Shown here: positions 25,301 through 35,001 of the stretch, piece after piece | Numbering within the stretch: the stretch's first letter is position 1 | Layout of the letters: each line of letters opens with the position of its first letter | From: Hahella sp. HN01 | GTDB lineage: Bacteria; Pseudomonadota; Gammaproteobacteria; Pseudomonadales; Oleiphilaceae | Assembly: GCF_018986435.1 (NCBI RefSeq) | Contig: NZ_JAHMIN010000048.1 | Location: 1-39,519, forward strand | Length of the DNA stretch: 39,519 bases | Direction: 5' to 3' | Program-made: the position numbers and the translations under genes | The notes under the pieces: model-generated | Database searches by the model: none | Seen by the model: only the letters and a program-made list of their open reading frames with translations | What the model was told of the DNA's origin: nothing

Positions 25301-27628
25301 ATGTCGAAACCTAAAACAGCCCGCAAGCCTGCAAATAAGCGGCCCGGCAAGAAAAAGACAGCACCAAAAAGACGCATTCTTTCTATCCTTTTTAAAGTGA
25401 CTTTGGTCCTCTCCGTATTACTGGTGATCTGGACCATTTATCTGGATGCGACCGTAAGAGAAAAGTTCGAAGGTAAACGCTGGCAGTTACCTGCCCAGGT
25501 GTTCGCCCGCCCCATGGAGTTCTTTCCTGGCCAGAACTACACCCGAGGACAGGTTGAGGAAGAGCTGAAGAGCCTGGGATACCGGCGCACGGATCGTCCG
25601 GGGCAACCGGGAACCTATTCCATGTCTTCCAGCGCGCTGGAAGTGTATAGCCGTTCGTTTAAGTTTCCCGATGGTGATCAGAAAGCTCAGAAGTTTCGTC
25701 TGGATTTTGATGGCCAGGGCGTTAGCAGAGTAAGCGCCGGCGGTACGGATACGAACTGGTCCAGACTTGAGCCGGTGGTTATTGGCGGCATTTATCCCGC
25801 CCAGCATGAAGACCGCTTACTGGTGAGCCTTAAAGAGGTTCCGGACAGTTTAAAGAAGGCGCTGGTGGCGGTTGAGGATAAGAATTTCTACTCCCACTAC
25901 GGCGTATCGCCTCTATCTATAATGCGTGCGACCTGGGTGAATATTCGCGCTGGGCGCGTCGTACAGGGCGGCAGTACGCTGACGCAGCAGTTGGTGAAGA
26001 ACTTTTACTTGTCCAGCGATCAGACCATTTGGCGCAAGTTTAATGAGGCCATTATGGCTGTGCTGCTGGAATGGCACTACGAGAAAGACGAGATTCTGGA
26101 AGCCTACTGTAACGAGATCTTCCTGGGCCAGGCTGGTGCCCGCGCTATTCACGGCTTTGGTATGGCCAGCCAGTTCTACTTTGGCGTGCCAGTGCAGGAT
26201 TTGACGCCGGAAAAATCCGCGCTGCTGGTGGCGATCGTCAAAGGCGCTTCTTATTACAACCCGCGCAAACATCCCGAGCGTGCGCAGAAGCGCCGTGATT
26301 TGGTGCTGCAGATGATGGCTGACGGCGGGGTGATCTCCAATGAGCAAAGCATTGGCTTTAAAAATCGCCCGCTGGGTGTGGTGACGCAGCCGCGATATTC
26401 CGACAGTCTCTACCCGGCTTTCATGGATTTGGTCCGTCAACAGTTGGATAAAGACTATCGTGAAGAGGACTTGCAGTCAGAAGGACTGAGGATCTTCACT
26501 ACCCTTGATCCGTTGATCCAATCTCAGGCTGAATCGGCGCTGAGTAAAACCGTGAAGGGGCTGGAGCGTAATAAGGCCAATCAAGGCTTGCAAGGCGCTT
26601 TGGTGACCACTGCACTGGACAGCGGTGAGGTCGTCGCCTTGGTCGGCGGCAAAGACGCGCAATTCGCTGGCTTTAATCGGGCGCTTGAAGCGAAGCGGCA
26701 GATAGGTTCTTTGATCAAGCCTGTCATCGCGCTGACGGCTTTGCAGGAGAAGGATAAATACACCTTGGCGACGCCGATCAAAGATGAAGCGTTCTCGATC
26801 AAGTTTGAGAATGGCGATGTATGGGCTCCGCAGAACTATGACAAACAAACCCATGGCGAGGTGAGCTTGCAGCATGCGTTGGCGCACTCACTAAACCTGG
26901 CGAATGTTCGTTTGGGACTGGAGCTGGGCGTGCCGGCGGTATTGGATCAAGTGCGCAAACTTGGCGTGGAGACGGATGCCGCGCCATATCCGTCCGTGTT
27001 GCTGGGAGCGTTGAATTTGACGCCGCTTCAGGTTGCTCATTTATATCAAAATCTGGCTTCCACCGGATTTGATACGCCTTTACGGGCAATTCGCGCAGTG
27101 ACGAAGCCAGATGGTGAATTGCTGACAAGATATCCTTTTGATACTCATCAGGTTGTTGATCCCGCTGCGACTTATTTGCTCCAATACGCCATGTTCGACG
27201 TGATGCGTGAAGGCACGGGCCGACGCGTCTATCAGCGCTTTCCGGAAGACTATTCCGTGGCGGGTAAAACAGGCACCACGGATGATTACCGCGACAGTTG
27301 GTTTGTCGGCTTTAATGGCCAATACCAGACGACTGTGTGGCTGGGTAAGGACGATAACAGCGTGACTCGCCTGACAGGGGCGTCCGGCGCCCTGGAGGTC
27401 TGGATGAATCTGTATCAGCGTTTGCCTCAAGTGTCCTTCGTGCCCACAACCCCGGAAACGGTGGAATGGGTGTGGGTGGATATCGCCACGGGCAAAAAGT
27501 CTGACGAAGGGTGTGACGGCTCTGTCGCCATGCCTTTCCAGCGCGGTAGCGCGCCTGTCGAAGAGGTGGCCTGCGTCGGACGCGATAATGCACTGCAGCG
27601 TTGGCTGCGTAGCTGGTGGGATGGTTAA
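25301..27628 (+). CDS. mrcB: Penicillin-binding protein 1B (bifunctional transglycosylase/transpeptidase)
   Basis: It polymerises and cross-links peptidoglycan at the inner membrane. The 775-residue protein has a basic cytoplasmic tail (residues 1-26), one membrane anchor (about 27-49), a UB2H region (about 65-150), the GT51 domain (catalytic E192 in AVEDKNFYSHYG; GGSTLTQQLVKN) and a transpeptidase domain with S470 in GSLIK, the HSLN box and K656 in KTGTT. Length and order are typical of PBP1b. It diverges from the kinase-fusion gene; the ribosome binding site is weak. Confidence 0.96.
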   Translation: MSKPKTARKPANKRPGKKKTAPKRRILSILFKVTLVLSVLLVIWTIYLDATVREKFEGKRWQLPAQVFARPMEFFPGQNYTRGQVEEELKSLGYRRTDRPGQPGTYSMSSSALEVYSRSFKFPDGDQKAQKFRLDFDGQGVSRVSAGGTDTNWSRLEPVVIGGIYPAQHEDRLLVSLKEVPDSLKKALVAVEDKNFYSHYGVSPLSIMRATWVNIRAGRVVQGGSTLTQQLVKNFYLSSDQTIWRKFNEAIMAVLLEWHYEKDEILEAYCNEIFLGQAGARAIHGFGMASQFYFGVPVQDLTPEKSALLVAIVKGASYYNPRKHPERAQKRRDLVLQMMADGGVISNEQSIGFKNRPLGVVTQPRYSDSLYPAFMDLVRQQLDKDYREEDLQSEGLRIFTTLDPLIQSQAESALSKTVKGLERNKANQGLQGALVTTALDSGEVVALVGGKDAQFAGFNRALEAKRQIGSLIKPVIALTALQEKDKYTLATPIKDEAFSIKFENGDVWAPQNYDKQTHGEVSLQHALAHSLNLANVRLGLELGVPAVLDQVRKLGVETDAAPYPSVLLGALNLTPLQVAHLYQNLASTGFDTPLRAIRAVTKPDGELLTRYPFDTHQVVDPAATYLLQYAMFDVMREGTGRRVYQRFPEDYSVAGKTGTTDDYRDSWFVGFNGQYQTTVWLGKDDNSVTRLTGASGALEVWMNLYQRLPQVSFVPTTPETVEWVWVDIATGKKSDEGCDGSVAMPFQRGSAPVEEVACVGRDNALQRWLRSWWDG

Positions 27629-27643
27629 TACCGGGGAATAATA

Positions 27644-28129
27644 ATGATGCGATTGCTGAATAGAGTTTGTGTGGTGGGAATCTTGGCGGTGATGACCGGT
27701 TGCGGGGTGAACCCTTATCGCAGCGCTACGACAGAGGCGGGTCCAAAGACGACTCAACCTTCGACGCCGGCAACAGAAACTGCTGCGCCGCAGCAACCGG
27801 ATCGCACGGGGCGGCCGGTTTCACCCCCGGTGCGTATTTCCCGGGTAGAGCCCACTCCGGCGGCTCGTCAAATGCTGGCGAATGCTGAGGCCGCCGCTCG
27901 TGAAGGGCGCTACGATCAGGCGATGTTGATGGTGGAGAGGGCGCAGCGTATGTCGCCGAAAGCTGGCGATGTTTATCTGGTGATGGCGCGCTTGCACTAT
28001 GAGCAACAGCGCTACGCCAAGTCCGAGCAACTGTGTCTGAAGGCGTTGTCGTTGGCGGGCGATGATAAATCTTTCAAGGAGTCCGCTATGTACTCCTTGG
28101 ATAAAGCGCGTCAGGCGCAGGGTAAGTAG
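27644..28129 (+). CDS. TPR-containing lipoprotein
   Basis: The 161-residue protein starts with a lipoprotein signal (RLLNRVCVVGILAVMTGC; lipid-modified Cys in VMTGCG). A Pro/Thr-rich linker (about 27-70) leads to tetratricopeptide-like helices (about 75-158: ARQMLANAEAAAREGRYDQA, AGDVYLVMARLHYEQQRYAK). GGGGA lies 6 nt before the ATG. It starts only 15 bp after mrcB, so it may be co-transcribed and act with PBP1b in the envelope, which is inference. Confidence 0.88.
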   Translation: MMRLLNRVCVVGILAVMTGCGVNPYRSATTEAGPKTTQPSTPATETAAPQQPDRTGRPVSPPVRISRVEPTPAARQMLANAEAAAREGRYDQAMLMVERAQRMSPKAGDVYLVMARLHYEQQRYAKSEQLCLKALSLAGDDKSFKESAMYSLDKARQAQGK

Positions 28130-28150
28130 GAGTTTATCGGGCCTGAAAAA

Positions 28151-28171
28151 GGGAAGCTGTTAAAGCTTCCC
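28151..28171 (-). terminator. Rho-independent terminator of hemL
   Basis: GGGAAGCT-GTTAA-AGCTTCCC is a perfect 8-bp stem. On the minus strand TTTTTC follows directly, giving a proper U-tract. A second hairpin, GGCGGGA-TAT-TCCCGCC (28201-28217), precedes it just after the hemL stop. Confidence 0.75.
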
Positions 28172-28225
28172 CATAGACCCAGTCTGATTTTGAAGATAAC
28201 GGCGGGATATTCCCGCCGCTCAGCA

Positions 28226-29506
28226 TTACATCGAGGCGAACAGGCTGGAGGCCGCATCCAGCGTCGCTTGGATGTCCTCATCGGAGTGCGCTGCGCTGAC
28301 AAATCCCGCCTCATAGGCGGAGGGCGCCAAGTACACGCCTTTATCCAGCATGCCGTGGTAGAACTTGCGGAAACGCTCCAGGTCACACCGGGTGACTTGC
28401 TCGAAGCGGGAAACTTTCTTCTCTTCACTGAAAAAGAAACCGAACATGCCGCCAACCTGATTAATGGTCAGGGGAACGCCTGCTGCTTGCGCGCGCTCTT
28501 GTAAACCTTTCGCCAGCGCTTCAGTTTTTGCGGTCAGCGCGTCGTAAAAGCCCGGCTCGCTGATCTTGTTCAGCATGGTCAAGCCGCAAGCCATGGCCAA
28601 AGGATTACCGGACAACGTTCCTGCCTGATAAACCGGGCCCAGTGGCGCGATATGCGACATGACGTCACGGCGACCGCCAAATGCGCCAACCGGCAGGCCC
28701 GCGCCGATGACTTTGCCAAGGGTGGTCAGGTCGGGTTTAACGCCATAAACCTGCTGAGCTCCGCCCAGAGCGACGCGGAAACCGGTCATGACTTCATCGA
28801 ATATCAAGATAGACCCATGCTCGTCACAGACAGTGCGCAGTGTTTCCAGAAAGCCGGGCTCGGGTGGGATGCAGTTCATATTGCCAGCGACAGGCTCTAC
28901 GATAATCGCGGCGATTTCATCCCCGTGGCGGGCGAAAACTTCCCTGACCATGACCGCATCGTTGTAGGTCAAAGTAAGCGTGTGTTCCGCCACGCTGGCG
29001 GGAACGCCAGGGGAGTCGGGAATACCCAGGGTCAGTGCGCCGGAGCCTGCTTTCACTAATAGTGAGTCAGCATGGCCGTGGTAGCAGCCTTCGAATTTAA
29101 CGATCTTGTCTCTTCCAGTGAACCCGCGAGCCAGACGGATGGCGCTCATGGTTGCTTCGGTGCCGGAGTTGACCATCCGCACCATTTCAATGGAGGGAAC
29201 CAGCTCGCAGACTTTTTCCGCCATGTCGATTTCGATGCGAGTAGGCGCGCCGAAACCCAGGCCGTTGACGAGTTGGCGCTCCAAAGCCTGACGTACGTCA
29301 GGATGGGCGTGACCCAGAATCATTGGACCCCAGGAGCCGACATAATCGATATAGCGCTTATCGTCCTCATCGTATAGATACGCCCCTTCGCCTTTGCTGA
29401 AGAATACCGGGGCTCCGCCGACACCGCGAAACGCGCGCACCGGCGAATTGACGCCGCCGGGGATATGTTGCTGGGCTCGGCTGAAAAGTTCTTCTGAGAT
29501 AGTCAT
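28226..29506 (-). CDS. hemL: Glutamate-1-semialdehyde 2,1-aminomutase HemL
   Basis: This PLP enzyme makes 5-aminolevulinate in the C5 haem pathway. The 426-residue protein matches throughout: the [16 protein letters not shown] start, [32 protein letters not shown] and the PLP lysine in [17 protein letters not shown]. It is convergent with the lipoprotein gene and lies downstream of a haem-related hemJ-like gene on the same strand. Confidence 0.98.
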   Translation of the reverse strand: MTISEELFSRAQQHIPGGVNSPVRAFRGVGGAPVFFSKGEGAYLYDEDDKRYIDYVGSWGPMILGHAHPDVRQALERQLVNGLGFGAPTRIEIDMAEKVCELVPSIEMVRMVNSGTEATMSAIRLARGFTGRDKIVKFEGCYHGHADSLLVKAGSGALTLGIPDSPGVPASVAEHTLTLTYNDAVMVREVFARHGDEIAAIIVEPVAGNMNCIPPEPGFLETLRTVCDEHGSILIFDEVMTGFRVALGGAQQVYGVKPDLTTLGKVIGAGLPVGAFGGRRDVMSHIAPLGPVYQAGTLSGNPLAMACGLTMLNKISEPGFYDALTAKTEALAKGLQERAQAAGVPLTINQVGGMFGFFFSEEKKVSRFEQVTRCDLERFRKFYHGMLDKGVYLAPSAYEAGFVSAAHSDEDIQATLDAASSLFASM

Positions 29507-29599
29507 GCCTGTTCCTGTATCTATGGCTTAAAAAGGACAAATTATGTTGCGCATTGTCGGAACTCCGGATGGGGAATGCAAATGCCGGAAAAACTGCGC

Positions 29600-30022
29600 T
29601 TAAAAAGGACGCACCACCACCATAATGACTACGCCGACTAACACCAGCACAGGGGCTTCGTTGAGCCAGCGGTAAAAGACATGGCTGCGTTGGTTACGGT
29701 CTTCTTTGAATACTTTTAAGATATGTCCGCAGTAAAAGTGATAGCCGATTAAGGCCACGACCATTGTCAGTTTGGCATGCATCCATCCCTGCGCGAGATA
29801 GCCCGAAAAATTGTATGACAGCAGCCACAGGCCCAAGGCCACAGTAATGATCATCGACGGGGTGGCGATGCCGCGATACAGCTTGCGCTCCATGATTTTG
29901 AAACGCTCTTTGCTGATTTCATCCTCGCTCATGGCGTGATAGACGAATAAGCGCGGCAGGTAAAAAATGCCAGCGAACCAGCACACCATGGCGATAATAT
30001 GAAAGGCTTTTATCCAAAGCAT
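29600..30022 (-). CDS. hemJ: Protoporphyrinogen IX oxidase HemJ-like membrane protein
   Basis: The 140-residue protein has four membrane helices and matches the HemJ/UPF0093 family: WIKAFHIIAMVCWFAGIFYLPRLFVYH with the conserved His residues at the start, and GWMHAKLTMVV. HemJ oxidises protoporphyrinogen IX in many bacteria that lack HemG and HemY. The nearby hemL supports a haem role. It starts 39 bp after the ClC gene ends on the same strand. Confidence 0.9.
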   Translation of the reverse strand: MLWIKAFHIIAMVCWFAGIFYLPRLFVYHAMSEDEISKERFKIMERKLYRGIATPSMIITVALGLWLLSYNFSGYLAQGWMHAKLTMVVALIGYHFYCGHILKVFKEDRNQRSHVFYRWLNEAPVLVLVGVVIMVVVRPF

Positions 30023-30061
30023 GCTGCGCTCCTTGTTCTGCTTGATCGCATTAGTAAATGC

Positions 30062-31867
30062 TTATTTGCTTTTGTACTGATAGTAAGATTCCAGGTCCGC
30101 ACGGGTGATCACGCCAATAATGGGTTTGATCAATGGGGCGGTCGTCCGCTCGACATAGAGGGCTTCTACTCCTGTGGCGTTTAGTCGGTCCAGCGCTTCT
30201 TCCAGGGTGGCCTGGACATGTAAGGACGCCACGTCTCGCCGCTGTGCAGGGATGCTGAGCAAGTCCAGTGACGCCTCTTCGGCGTTAAAATCGGGTTTGC
30301 CTTCTTCCTCCGTCAGATAGCGGGCCAAATCCGCAGCTGGCAGGATGGCGCGGGGGCCTCCTTCGCTCTCGATGATGATCCAGCGTGGTTCTGTGCGTAG
30401 CAGTTCTTTTGCTTCACCCCATACTAATTTTTGTTGTGAGCGTTTGATGCTTCTTTCCATGATAGCGCCCACCGCTACGCGGCGCAGAGCCAGAGTTAGC
30501 GGCTCCGCGCGGTAATCCAACCCCTGTAATTGCAAAATGGTCAGGAACACCGAGCGCTGTCGAAAGTAGTGGGAAGCGATCAAGCTGGACACGATGATGA
30601 TTAGCATCGCCGGGAGAATGACGTTGGGGTTTCGGGTCAACTCGATCACCGCCATGATTGCGGCCAACGGCGCTTGTAGAACGGAGCCCATCATCGCGCC
30701 CATGCCCAGCACCGCGTAAAACCCAGGCTCTGAGGCCAGGGTTGGCATCAGCATGTTCGCCAGAACGCCAAGCGCCCCCCCGAGAGTCGCCCCGATGAAG
30801 AGGGTGGGGCCAATAATCCCGCTTGGCATGCCCAGTCCGATGGTCGTCGCGGTAACAAGCAGCTTCGCCAGTGCGATGGTCAGAAGCAGTAGGAAACCAA
30901 TGTTGCCGGCGATGGCGTCATTAACTGTGTCGTAGCCAATGCCCATGATTTGAGGTAGCGCCAACGCGGCCAAGCCAGTCATGAGCCCCGCCGCCAATAA
31001 ACGCCAAAGAATAGGCGTTTTCACCTTTTCCGTGGTCTGGCTGATGATTTTGACGAACAGAGCTGAGCACATGCCGATCAATATGGCGACAGCCACAATG
31101 TAAGGCAGTTCCACCAGAGAGTTCAGGCTGAAATTTGGAACAACGAAAGCCGGGTCATCGCCATAGATAGGCTGAGATACGATGGCGGCGGTTACTGCCG
31201 CCAGGATAATCGGCGTAAAGCCATTGATCGTGTATTCCAGCATGACGACTTCCATCGCGAAGATGACGCCGGCGATGGGAGTATTAAAGGATGCGGACAC
31301 CGCCGCAGCGGTGCCGCAACCCACCAGCATGCGGATACTGTTGTTAGGGAGCCCCATCCACTGACCCAATAAGCTGGAACTGGTGGCGCCAAGATGCACG
31401 GCGGGGCCTTCTCGTCCCGCGCTTTGGCCCGTGGCCAAGGTGGCGACGCCACAGAAAAACTGCAGTAGTCCGCTACGCAGGGAAATATAACCCTGGTGGT
31501 AGCCCAGTCGCTCCATGACATGAGTGACGCCGACTTTGCGCTGTTGCACACCCAGTCGCATCAGCCATAGGGCAAGAATAAGCGCACCGACAATCGGCAG
31601 GCAGAACTGCATCAGCGGCGTTAATTGCTCAAAGTTCTCCGCGCTGTCGCCTGGCAGGAGGTAACCGAGAGGAAGTTCAATTGCCGCTCGAAACAAGAGA
31701 ATGACCAAGCCAGTGGCCAAGCCGGATAGAAAACCCAACAGCGCGAGTTGCGGCAGCGCCTCATAGCTGGCGACGCGGCGACGAAAAGACTGGAATAGCA
31801 AATCCAGTTTGAGAGCCAGCGCGGAAACCTGTTGTTTTTGCGTTTTCTTCCCGTTTGGTTTGAGCAC
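30062..31867 (-). CDS. ClC-family chloride channel/transporter with C-terminal CBS domains
   Basis: The 601-residue protein has about ten to twelve membrane helices (residues 40-450), then a soluble region with CBS-like sequence (about 465-600; FNAEEASLDLLSIPAQRRDV, LNATGVEALYVERTTAPL, IGVITRADLESYYQY). The gating-glutamate motif GREGP and the GMPSGIIGPTLFIGA segment are clear. The usual N-terminal GSGIP motif is not visible; VGVTHVMERL occupies that place. The start is GTG 31867 with GGGAGAGG upstream. It is likely a chloride channel or exchanger; the direction of transport cannot be read. Confidence 0.92.
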   Translation of the reverse strand: MLKPNGKKTQKQQVSALALKLDLLFQSFRRRVASYEALPQLALLGFLSGLATGLVILLFRAAIELPLGYLLPGDSAENFEQLTPLMQFCLPIVGALILALWLMRLGVQQRKVGVTHVMERLGYHQGYISLRSGLLQFFCGVATLATGQSAGREGPAVHLGATSSSLLGQWMGLPNNSIRMLVGCGTAAAVSASFNTPIAGVIFAMEVVMLEYTINGFTPIILAAVTAAIVSQPIYGDDPAFVVPNFSLNSLVELPYIVAVAILIGMCSALFVKIISQTTEKVKTPILWRLLAAGLMTGLAALALPQIMGIGYDTVNDAIAGNIGFLLLLTIALAKLLVTATTIGLGMPSGIIGPTLFIGATLGGALGVLANMLMPTLASEPGFYAVLGMGAMMGSVLQAPLAAIMAVIELTRNPNVILPAMLIIIVSSLIASHYFRQRSVFLTILQLQGLDYRAEPLTLALRRVAVGAIMERSIKRSQQKLVWGEAKELLRTEPRWIIIESEGGPRAILPAADLARYLTEEEGKPDFNAEEASLDLLSIPAQRRDVASLHVQATLEEALDRLNATGVEALYVERTTAPLIKPIIGVITRADLESYYQYKSK

Positions 31868-32092
31868 AAACCTCTCCCATTCAAACTTGTTGCTGAGTTT
31901 GCTCGACAGGTGATGCAGCCATGGCTTATAGCCAGAGGGTGGAATGTAATAGCGCCGCCCGCAATTCAGGAAAGCTGACTCTGCGCGGGTGTCGGAAAGC
32001 TGCTAGTATAGCGAATTTATTAGAGTATTGTCCGGCGCGGCCACGGCTGTGCGGGGAAATTGGTTCGGCATTTAGCGGAGGTCAGTAAGCTC

Positions 32093-33124
32093 GTGGTTAA
32101 AATTGGCATTGTCGGCGGCACTGGATATACCGGCGTTGAGTTGATCAGGTTGCTGTCGGCTCATCCAGAGGCGGAAGTGGCGGTAGTAACGTCGCGAGGA
32201 GACGCTGGCGTTCCTGTTGCGGAAATGTTCCCCAATTTACGCGGTTTTACAGACTTACGCTTTAGCGCCCCAGATGTCGAAGAGCTATCAAAGTGCGATT
32301 TGGTGTTTTTCGCCACCCCTCATGGCGTCGCTCTGGAAATGGTTCCGCAATTGCTGGCCAAAGGGACGCGGGTGGTGGACTTGGGAGCGGACTTCCGTAT
32401 CCGAGATGCGGAACTGTGGAGTCGTTGGTATGGCCTGCCTCATACTGCCCCCGAAGCGCTGGCTGAAGCTGTTTACGGCTTGCCGGAGGTGAACCGGGCG
32501 GCGATTAAATCCGCTCGACTCGTCGCTAACCCAGGATGTTATCCCACAGCCGTCCAGTTAGGCTTCTTGCCTCTGTTAAGCAAAGGGCTGGTGGATACAC
32601 AGCGTCTGATCGCAGACGCCAAGTCCGGTGTGAGCGGCGCCGGAAGGCAAGGCAAAATCGCTAATCTACTGTGTGAAGTCAGCGAGAGCTTCAAAGCCTA
32701 TGGCGCATCAGGACATCGCCATCTACCGGAAATTAAACAGGGGCTCAGTTTGGCTGCTGGCGCGCCGGTTGGTTTGACGTTTGTACCTCATCTCGTGCCA
32801 ATGATCAGAGGCATAGAAGCCACTTTGTATGCGGAACTGAAACAGGATAACGACGATCTGCAGGCGTTATTTGAGTCGTTCTATGCAGATGAACCTTTTG
32901 TCGATGTAATGCCTTTTGGCAGTCTGCCGGAGACGCGTTCGGTAAGAGGCTCTAACCTGTGTCGCATCTCATTGCATCGGCAACCTGAATCTAACGTGGT
33001 GATTGTGCTCTCAGTGATCGATAATCTAGTGAAGGGCGCAGCAGGTCAGGCCGTTCAAAATATGAATATTATGCTGGGGTTGCCAGAGACGGCGGGATTG
33101 AATCTCATCGCTGCGCTGCCTTAA
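32093..33124 (+). CDS. argC: N-acetyl-gamma-glutamyl-phosphate reductase ArgC
   Basis: ArgC reduces N-acetylglutamyl-phosphate to the semialdehyde in arginine synthesis. From GTG 32093 it has 343 residues with the NADP-binding start [20 protein letters not shown], the catalytic Cys in [14 protein letters not shown], and the family segment [13 protein letters not shown] (32077-32081) lies 11 nt upstream. An in-frame TTG at 32060 would add an N-terminus foreign to the family. Confidence 0.97.
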   Translation: MVKIGIVGGTGYTGVELIRLLSAHPEAEVAVVTSRGDAGVPVAEMFPNLRGFTDLRFSAPDVEELSKCDLVFFATPHGVALEMVPQLLAKGTRVVDLGADFRIRDAELWSRWYGLPHTAPEALAEAVYGLPEVNRAAIKSARLVANPGCYPTAVQLGFLPLLSKGLVDTQRLIADAKSGVSGAGRQGKIANLLCEVSESFKAYGASGHRHLPEIKQGLSLAAGAPVGLTFVPHLVPMIRGIEATLYAELKQDNDDLQALFESFYADEPFVDVMPFGSLPETRSVRGSNLCRISLHRQPESNVVIVLSVIDNLVKGAAGQAVQNMNIMLGLPETAGLNLIAALP

Positions 33125-33292
33125 TTTTGTCCAGAGCGCCCTACTGAAAAGGCGTATTTCAAGCCAAATGCGTGACGGTGTTTGGCTTGCTACCTAAATT
33201 CACAAAAAATAACTTTGCCGACAATGATTTAGTAGAGAATACTAAAATAGCGCGTAAGGTTATGGACACTTCAGAATCGGTATCAATCGTCA

Positions 33293-34018
33293 ATGTCTAC
33301 CAATGCAAACGAAAAACTGGTCGTCGTACCTTACCGCCCGGGAGAAACGCTTAAAAAACGGGCTCTGGCATGGCTGGCCATAATTATCAGCATTACTGGC
33401 GGCATCGCCATGGGATGGTATTTCTCTGACCTGAGAAAGGAAAAGCTGGGCTCTAAAAATCAAGAACTCAACCGGATGCTGGTCATAGCGGAAAGGCGCG
33501 CCACTGAGCTGGCGCAACAGGTGGCTAACCTGGAGCGAGGAAAAGCGATTGATCAGGCCGCCAGCACTGACGTGCTGAAGACTATTCGCGATTTGGAAAG
33601 CGCAAACTTGCAGTTACGTGAGGATATCGCTTTTTACAAGAACATCATGGCTCCCTCCGATGAGGATACCGGCCTGCAGGTTCAGCGTATGGAAATTCGT
33701 CCTACGCGGGAAAATCGAAGGTTTCAGTATAAACTTGTATTAACGCAAGTGGCTGACAACAAAACCTACATCCAAGGCGTTGTGGCGGTGAACCTGATCG
33801 GAGTAAAAGGTGGCGAAAAAGAGATATTGCCGTTGCGGGATGTCGATGGAGCCGAGGAGTTGGGGGTTAAGTTCAGATTTCGTTATTTCCAGGATCTTAC
33901 TGGAGAAATGGAGTTGCCGGAAGGCTTCGTTCCTGAGCAGATTCAGGTAGTGGCGCAATCAACCGGGAAAAAAGCAACGAAAATAGAAAGAACCTTCGAT
34001 TGGAAGGTCGGGGAGTAA
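33293..34018 (+). CDS. Membrane-anchored coiled-coil protein (DUF6776-like)
   Basis: The 241-residue protein has a short cytoplasmic N-terminus, one membrane helix (about 25-46, LAWLAIIISITGGIAMGWYF), a periplasmic coiled coil (about 50-115) and a C-terminal beta-rich domain (about 130-235). The function is unknown. The gene order argC, this protein, bactofilin is as in Pseudomonas, and only two bases separate it from the bactofilin start, so the two are probably made together and may interact. Confidence 0.8.
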   Translation: MSTNANEKLVVVPYRPGETLKKRALAWLAIIISITGGIAMGWYFSDLRKEKLGSKNQELNRMLVIAERRATELAQQVANLERGKAIDQAASTDVLKTIRDLESANLQLREDIAFYKNIMAPSDEDTGLQVQRMEIRPTRENRRFQYKLVLTQVADNKTYIQGVVAVNLIGVKGGEKEILPLRDVDGAEELGVKFRFRYFQDLTGEMELPEGFVPEQIQVVAQSTGKKATKIERTFDWKVGE

Positions 34019-34020
34019 GA

Positions 34021-34530
34021 ATGTTCGGGAAAAAGAAAACCAAATCAAAAAATGTCAATGGCGGGCACTTCGATACGCTGATTTCACGCAGCACGGAAAT
34101 CAAAGGCGACCTGCAGTTTACTGGCGGTCTGCACATTGACGGCAAGATACTGGGCAAGATTAAGGCTGATACAACTGATGAAGACGCTATAGTGCGAGTC
34201 AGTGATGTCGGCGAAGTGAATGGAGACGTCATTGCGCCGCACATTATCATCAATGGTAAAGTGAACGGTGACGTCTACTCCTCGGAGCATATCGAGCTGG
34301 CGCCGAAAGCCTCTATCACTGGCAACGTTTATTACAACCTGATCGAAATGGCGATGGGCGCGGAAGTGAACGGTAACTTGGTGCATAGCAAAGAAAGCGT
34401 ATCAACCGCCACGGTGACGGCTACGGATAAATCCGAACAGAAGAAAGCGACAAAAGAAGATAAAAAAGCAGGTAAGACTCGGGATGACGCTGGCGATCAA
34501 CCTGAGCTGATCAACTTGGCGAGTCACTGA
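34021..34530 (+). CDS. Bactofilin (polymerising cytoskeletal protein)
   Basis: From ATG 34021 it is a 169-residue protein. Residues about 18-115 are the bactofilin beta-helix of short hydrophobic repeats (GDLQFTGGLHIDGKILGKIK, VNGDVIAPHIIINGKVNGDV, ITGNVYYNLIEM). The tail is Lys/Asp/Thr-rich and disordered. GGGGAG (34008-34013) is the ribosome binding site, inside the upstream gene. Bactofilins assemble without nucleotide and often guide cell-wall enzymes; an M23 peptidase lies about 2 kb away. Confidence 0.95.
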   Translation: MFGKKKTKSKNVNGGHFDTLISRSTEIKGDLQFTGGLHIDGKILGKIKADTTDEDAIVRVSDVGEVNGDVIAPHIIINGKVNGDVYSSEHIELAPKASITGNVYYNLIEMAMGAEVNGNLVHSKESVSTATVTATDKSEQKKATKEDKKAGKTRDDAGDQPELINLASH

Positions 34531-34531
34531 T

Positions 34532-34556
34532 ATAGTTGACCGATTAAGTAGGATAA
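34532..34556 (+). promoter_or_regulatory. IscR type-1-like site at the erpA promoter
   Basis: The 25 bases starting ATAGTTGACC and ending GTAGGATAA match about 20 of 25 positions of the E. coli type-1 IscR consensus. E. coli erpA is one of the promoters repressed by [2Fe-2S]-IscR. The site covers the -35 hexamer, fitting repression. Confidence 0.55.
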
Positions 34557-34565
34557 ATAGATAAT
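34536..34565 (+). promoter_or_regulatory. Candidate sigma-70 promoter of erpA
   Basis: TTGACC (34536-34541) and GATAAT (34560-34565) are 18 bp apart; each matches 5 of 6 consensus bases. Transcription would start near 34572, about 64 nt before the erpA ATG. Confidence 0.6.
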
Positions 34566-34586
34566 TCACGTGTATCCTACTTTTTT
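34547..34586 (+). terminator. Terminator after the bactofilin gene
   Basis: AGTAGGATA and TATCCTACT form a 9-bp stem with a 17-nt loop, followed by TTTTTT. It would end bactofilin transcripts while overlapping the erpA promoter, so the two are likely mutually exclusive in activity. Confidence 0.6.
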
Positions 34587-34635
34587 AATTGCCGAGTATA
34601 GAGCGCTAGCAACAAAAGTTGCGGCGGGAGGAACT

Positions 34636-34989
34636 ATGAGCGTCGCTGAGACATATGAACCAACCCCTATAATCTTCACTGATAACGCTGCGGCGAAGGT
34701 GAAGTCTCTGATTGAGGATGAGGGGAATGATGAGCTGAGCCTGCGTGTATTTGTTACTGGAGGCGGCTGTTCAGGGTTTCAGTATGGTTTCTCTTTTGAT
34801 GAAGCTGTAAACGAAGACGATACGATTGTCGAAAAAGACGGCGTGCGTTTGGTTGTGGACTCGCTTAGCTACCAATATCTTGTCGGCGCGGAAGTCGATT
34901 TTCGTGAAGGTTTGGAAGGCGCGCAGTTCGTTATTAAGAATCCGAATGCTGCGACCACTTGTGGTTGCGGTAGCTCCTTCTCTATATAA
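34636..34989 (+). CDS. erpA: Iron-sulfur cluster insertion protein ErpA
   Basis: ErpA is an A-type carrier that delivers Fe-S clusters to apo-proteins, including isoprenoid enzymes. From ATG 34636, with GGGAGGA at 34626-34632, the protein has 117 residues. It carries the three cluster ligands (Cys in [13 protein letters not shown] in [11 protein letters not shown]). A longer frame to 34570 lacks a ribosome binding site. Regulation by IscR is suggested by the upstream site. Confidence 0.97.
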   Translation: MSVAETYEPTPIIFTDNAAAKVKSLIEDEGNDELSLRVFVTGGGCSGFQYGFSFDEAVNEDDTIVEKDGVRLVVDSLSYQYLVGAEVDFREGLEGAQFVIKNPNAATTCGCGSSFSI

Positions 34990-35001
34990 AGGGTCAGATA
35001 T

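Noticed and set aside
32060-32092. TTG start for ArgC
   Set aside because: It adds 11 residues not found in the family; GTG 32093 follows a GGAGG at acceptable spacing.
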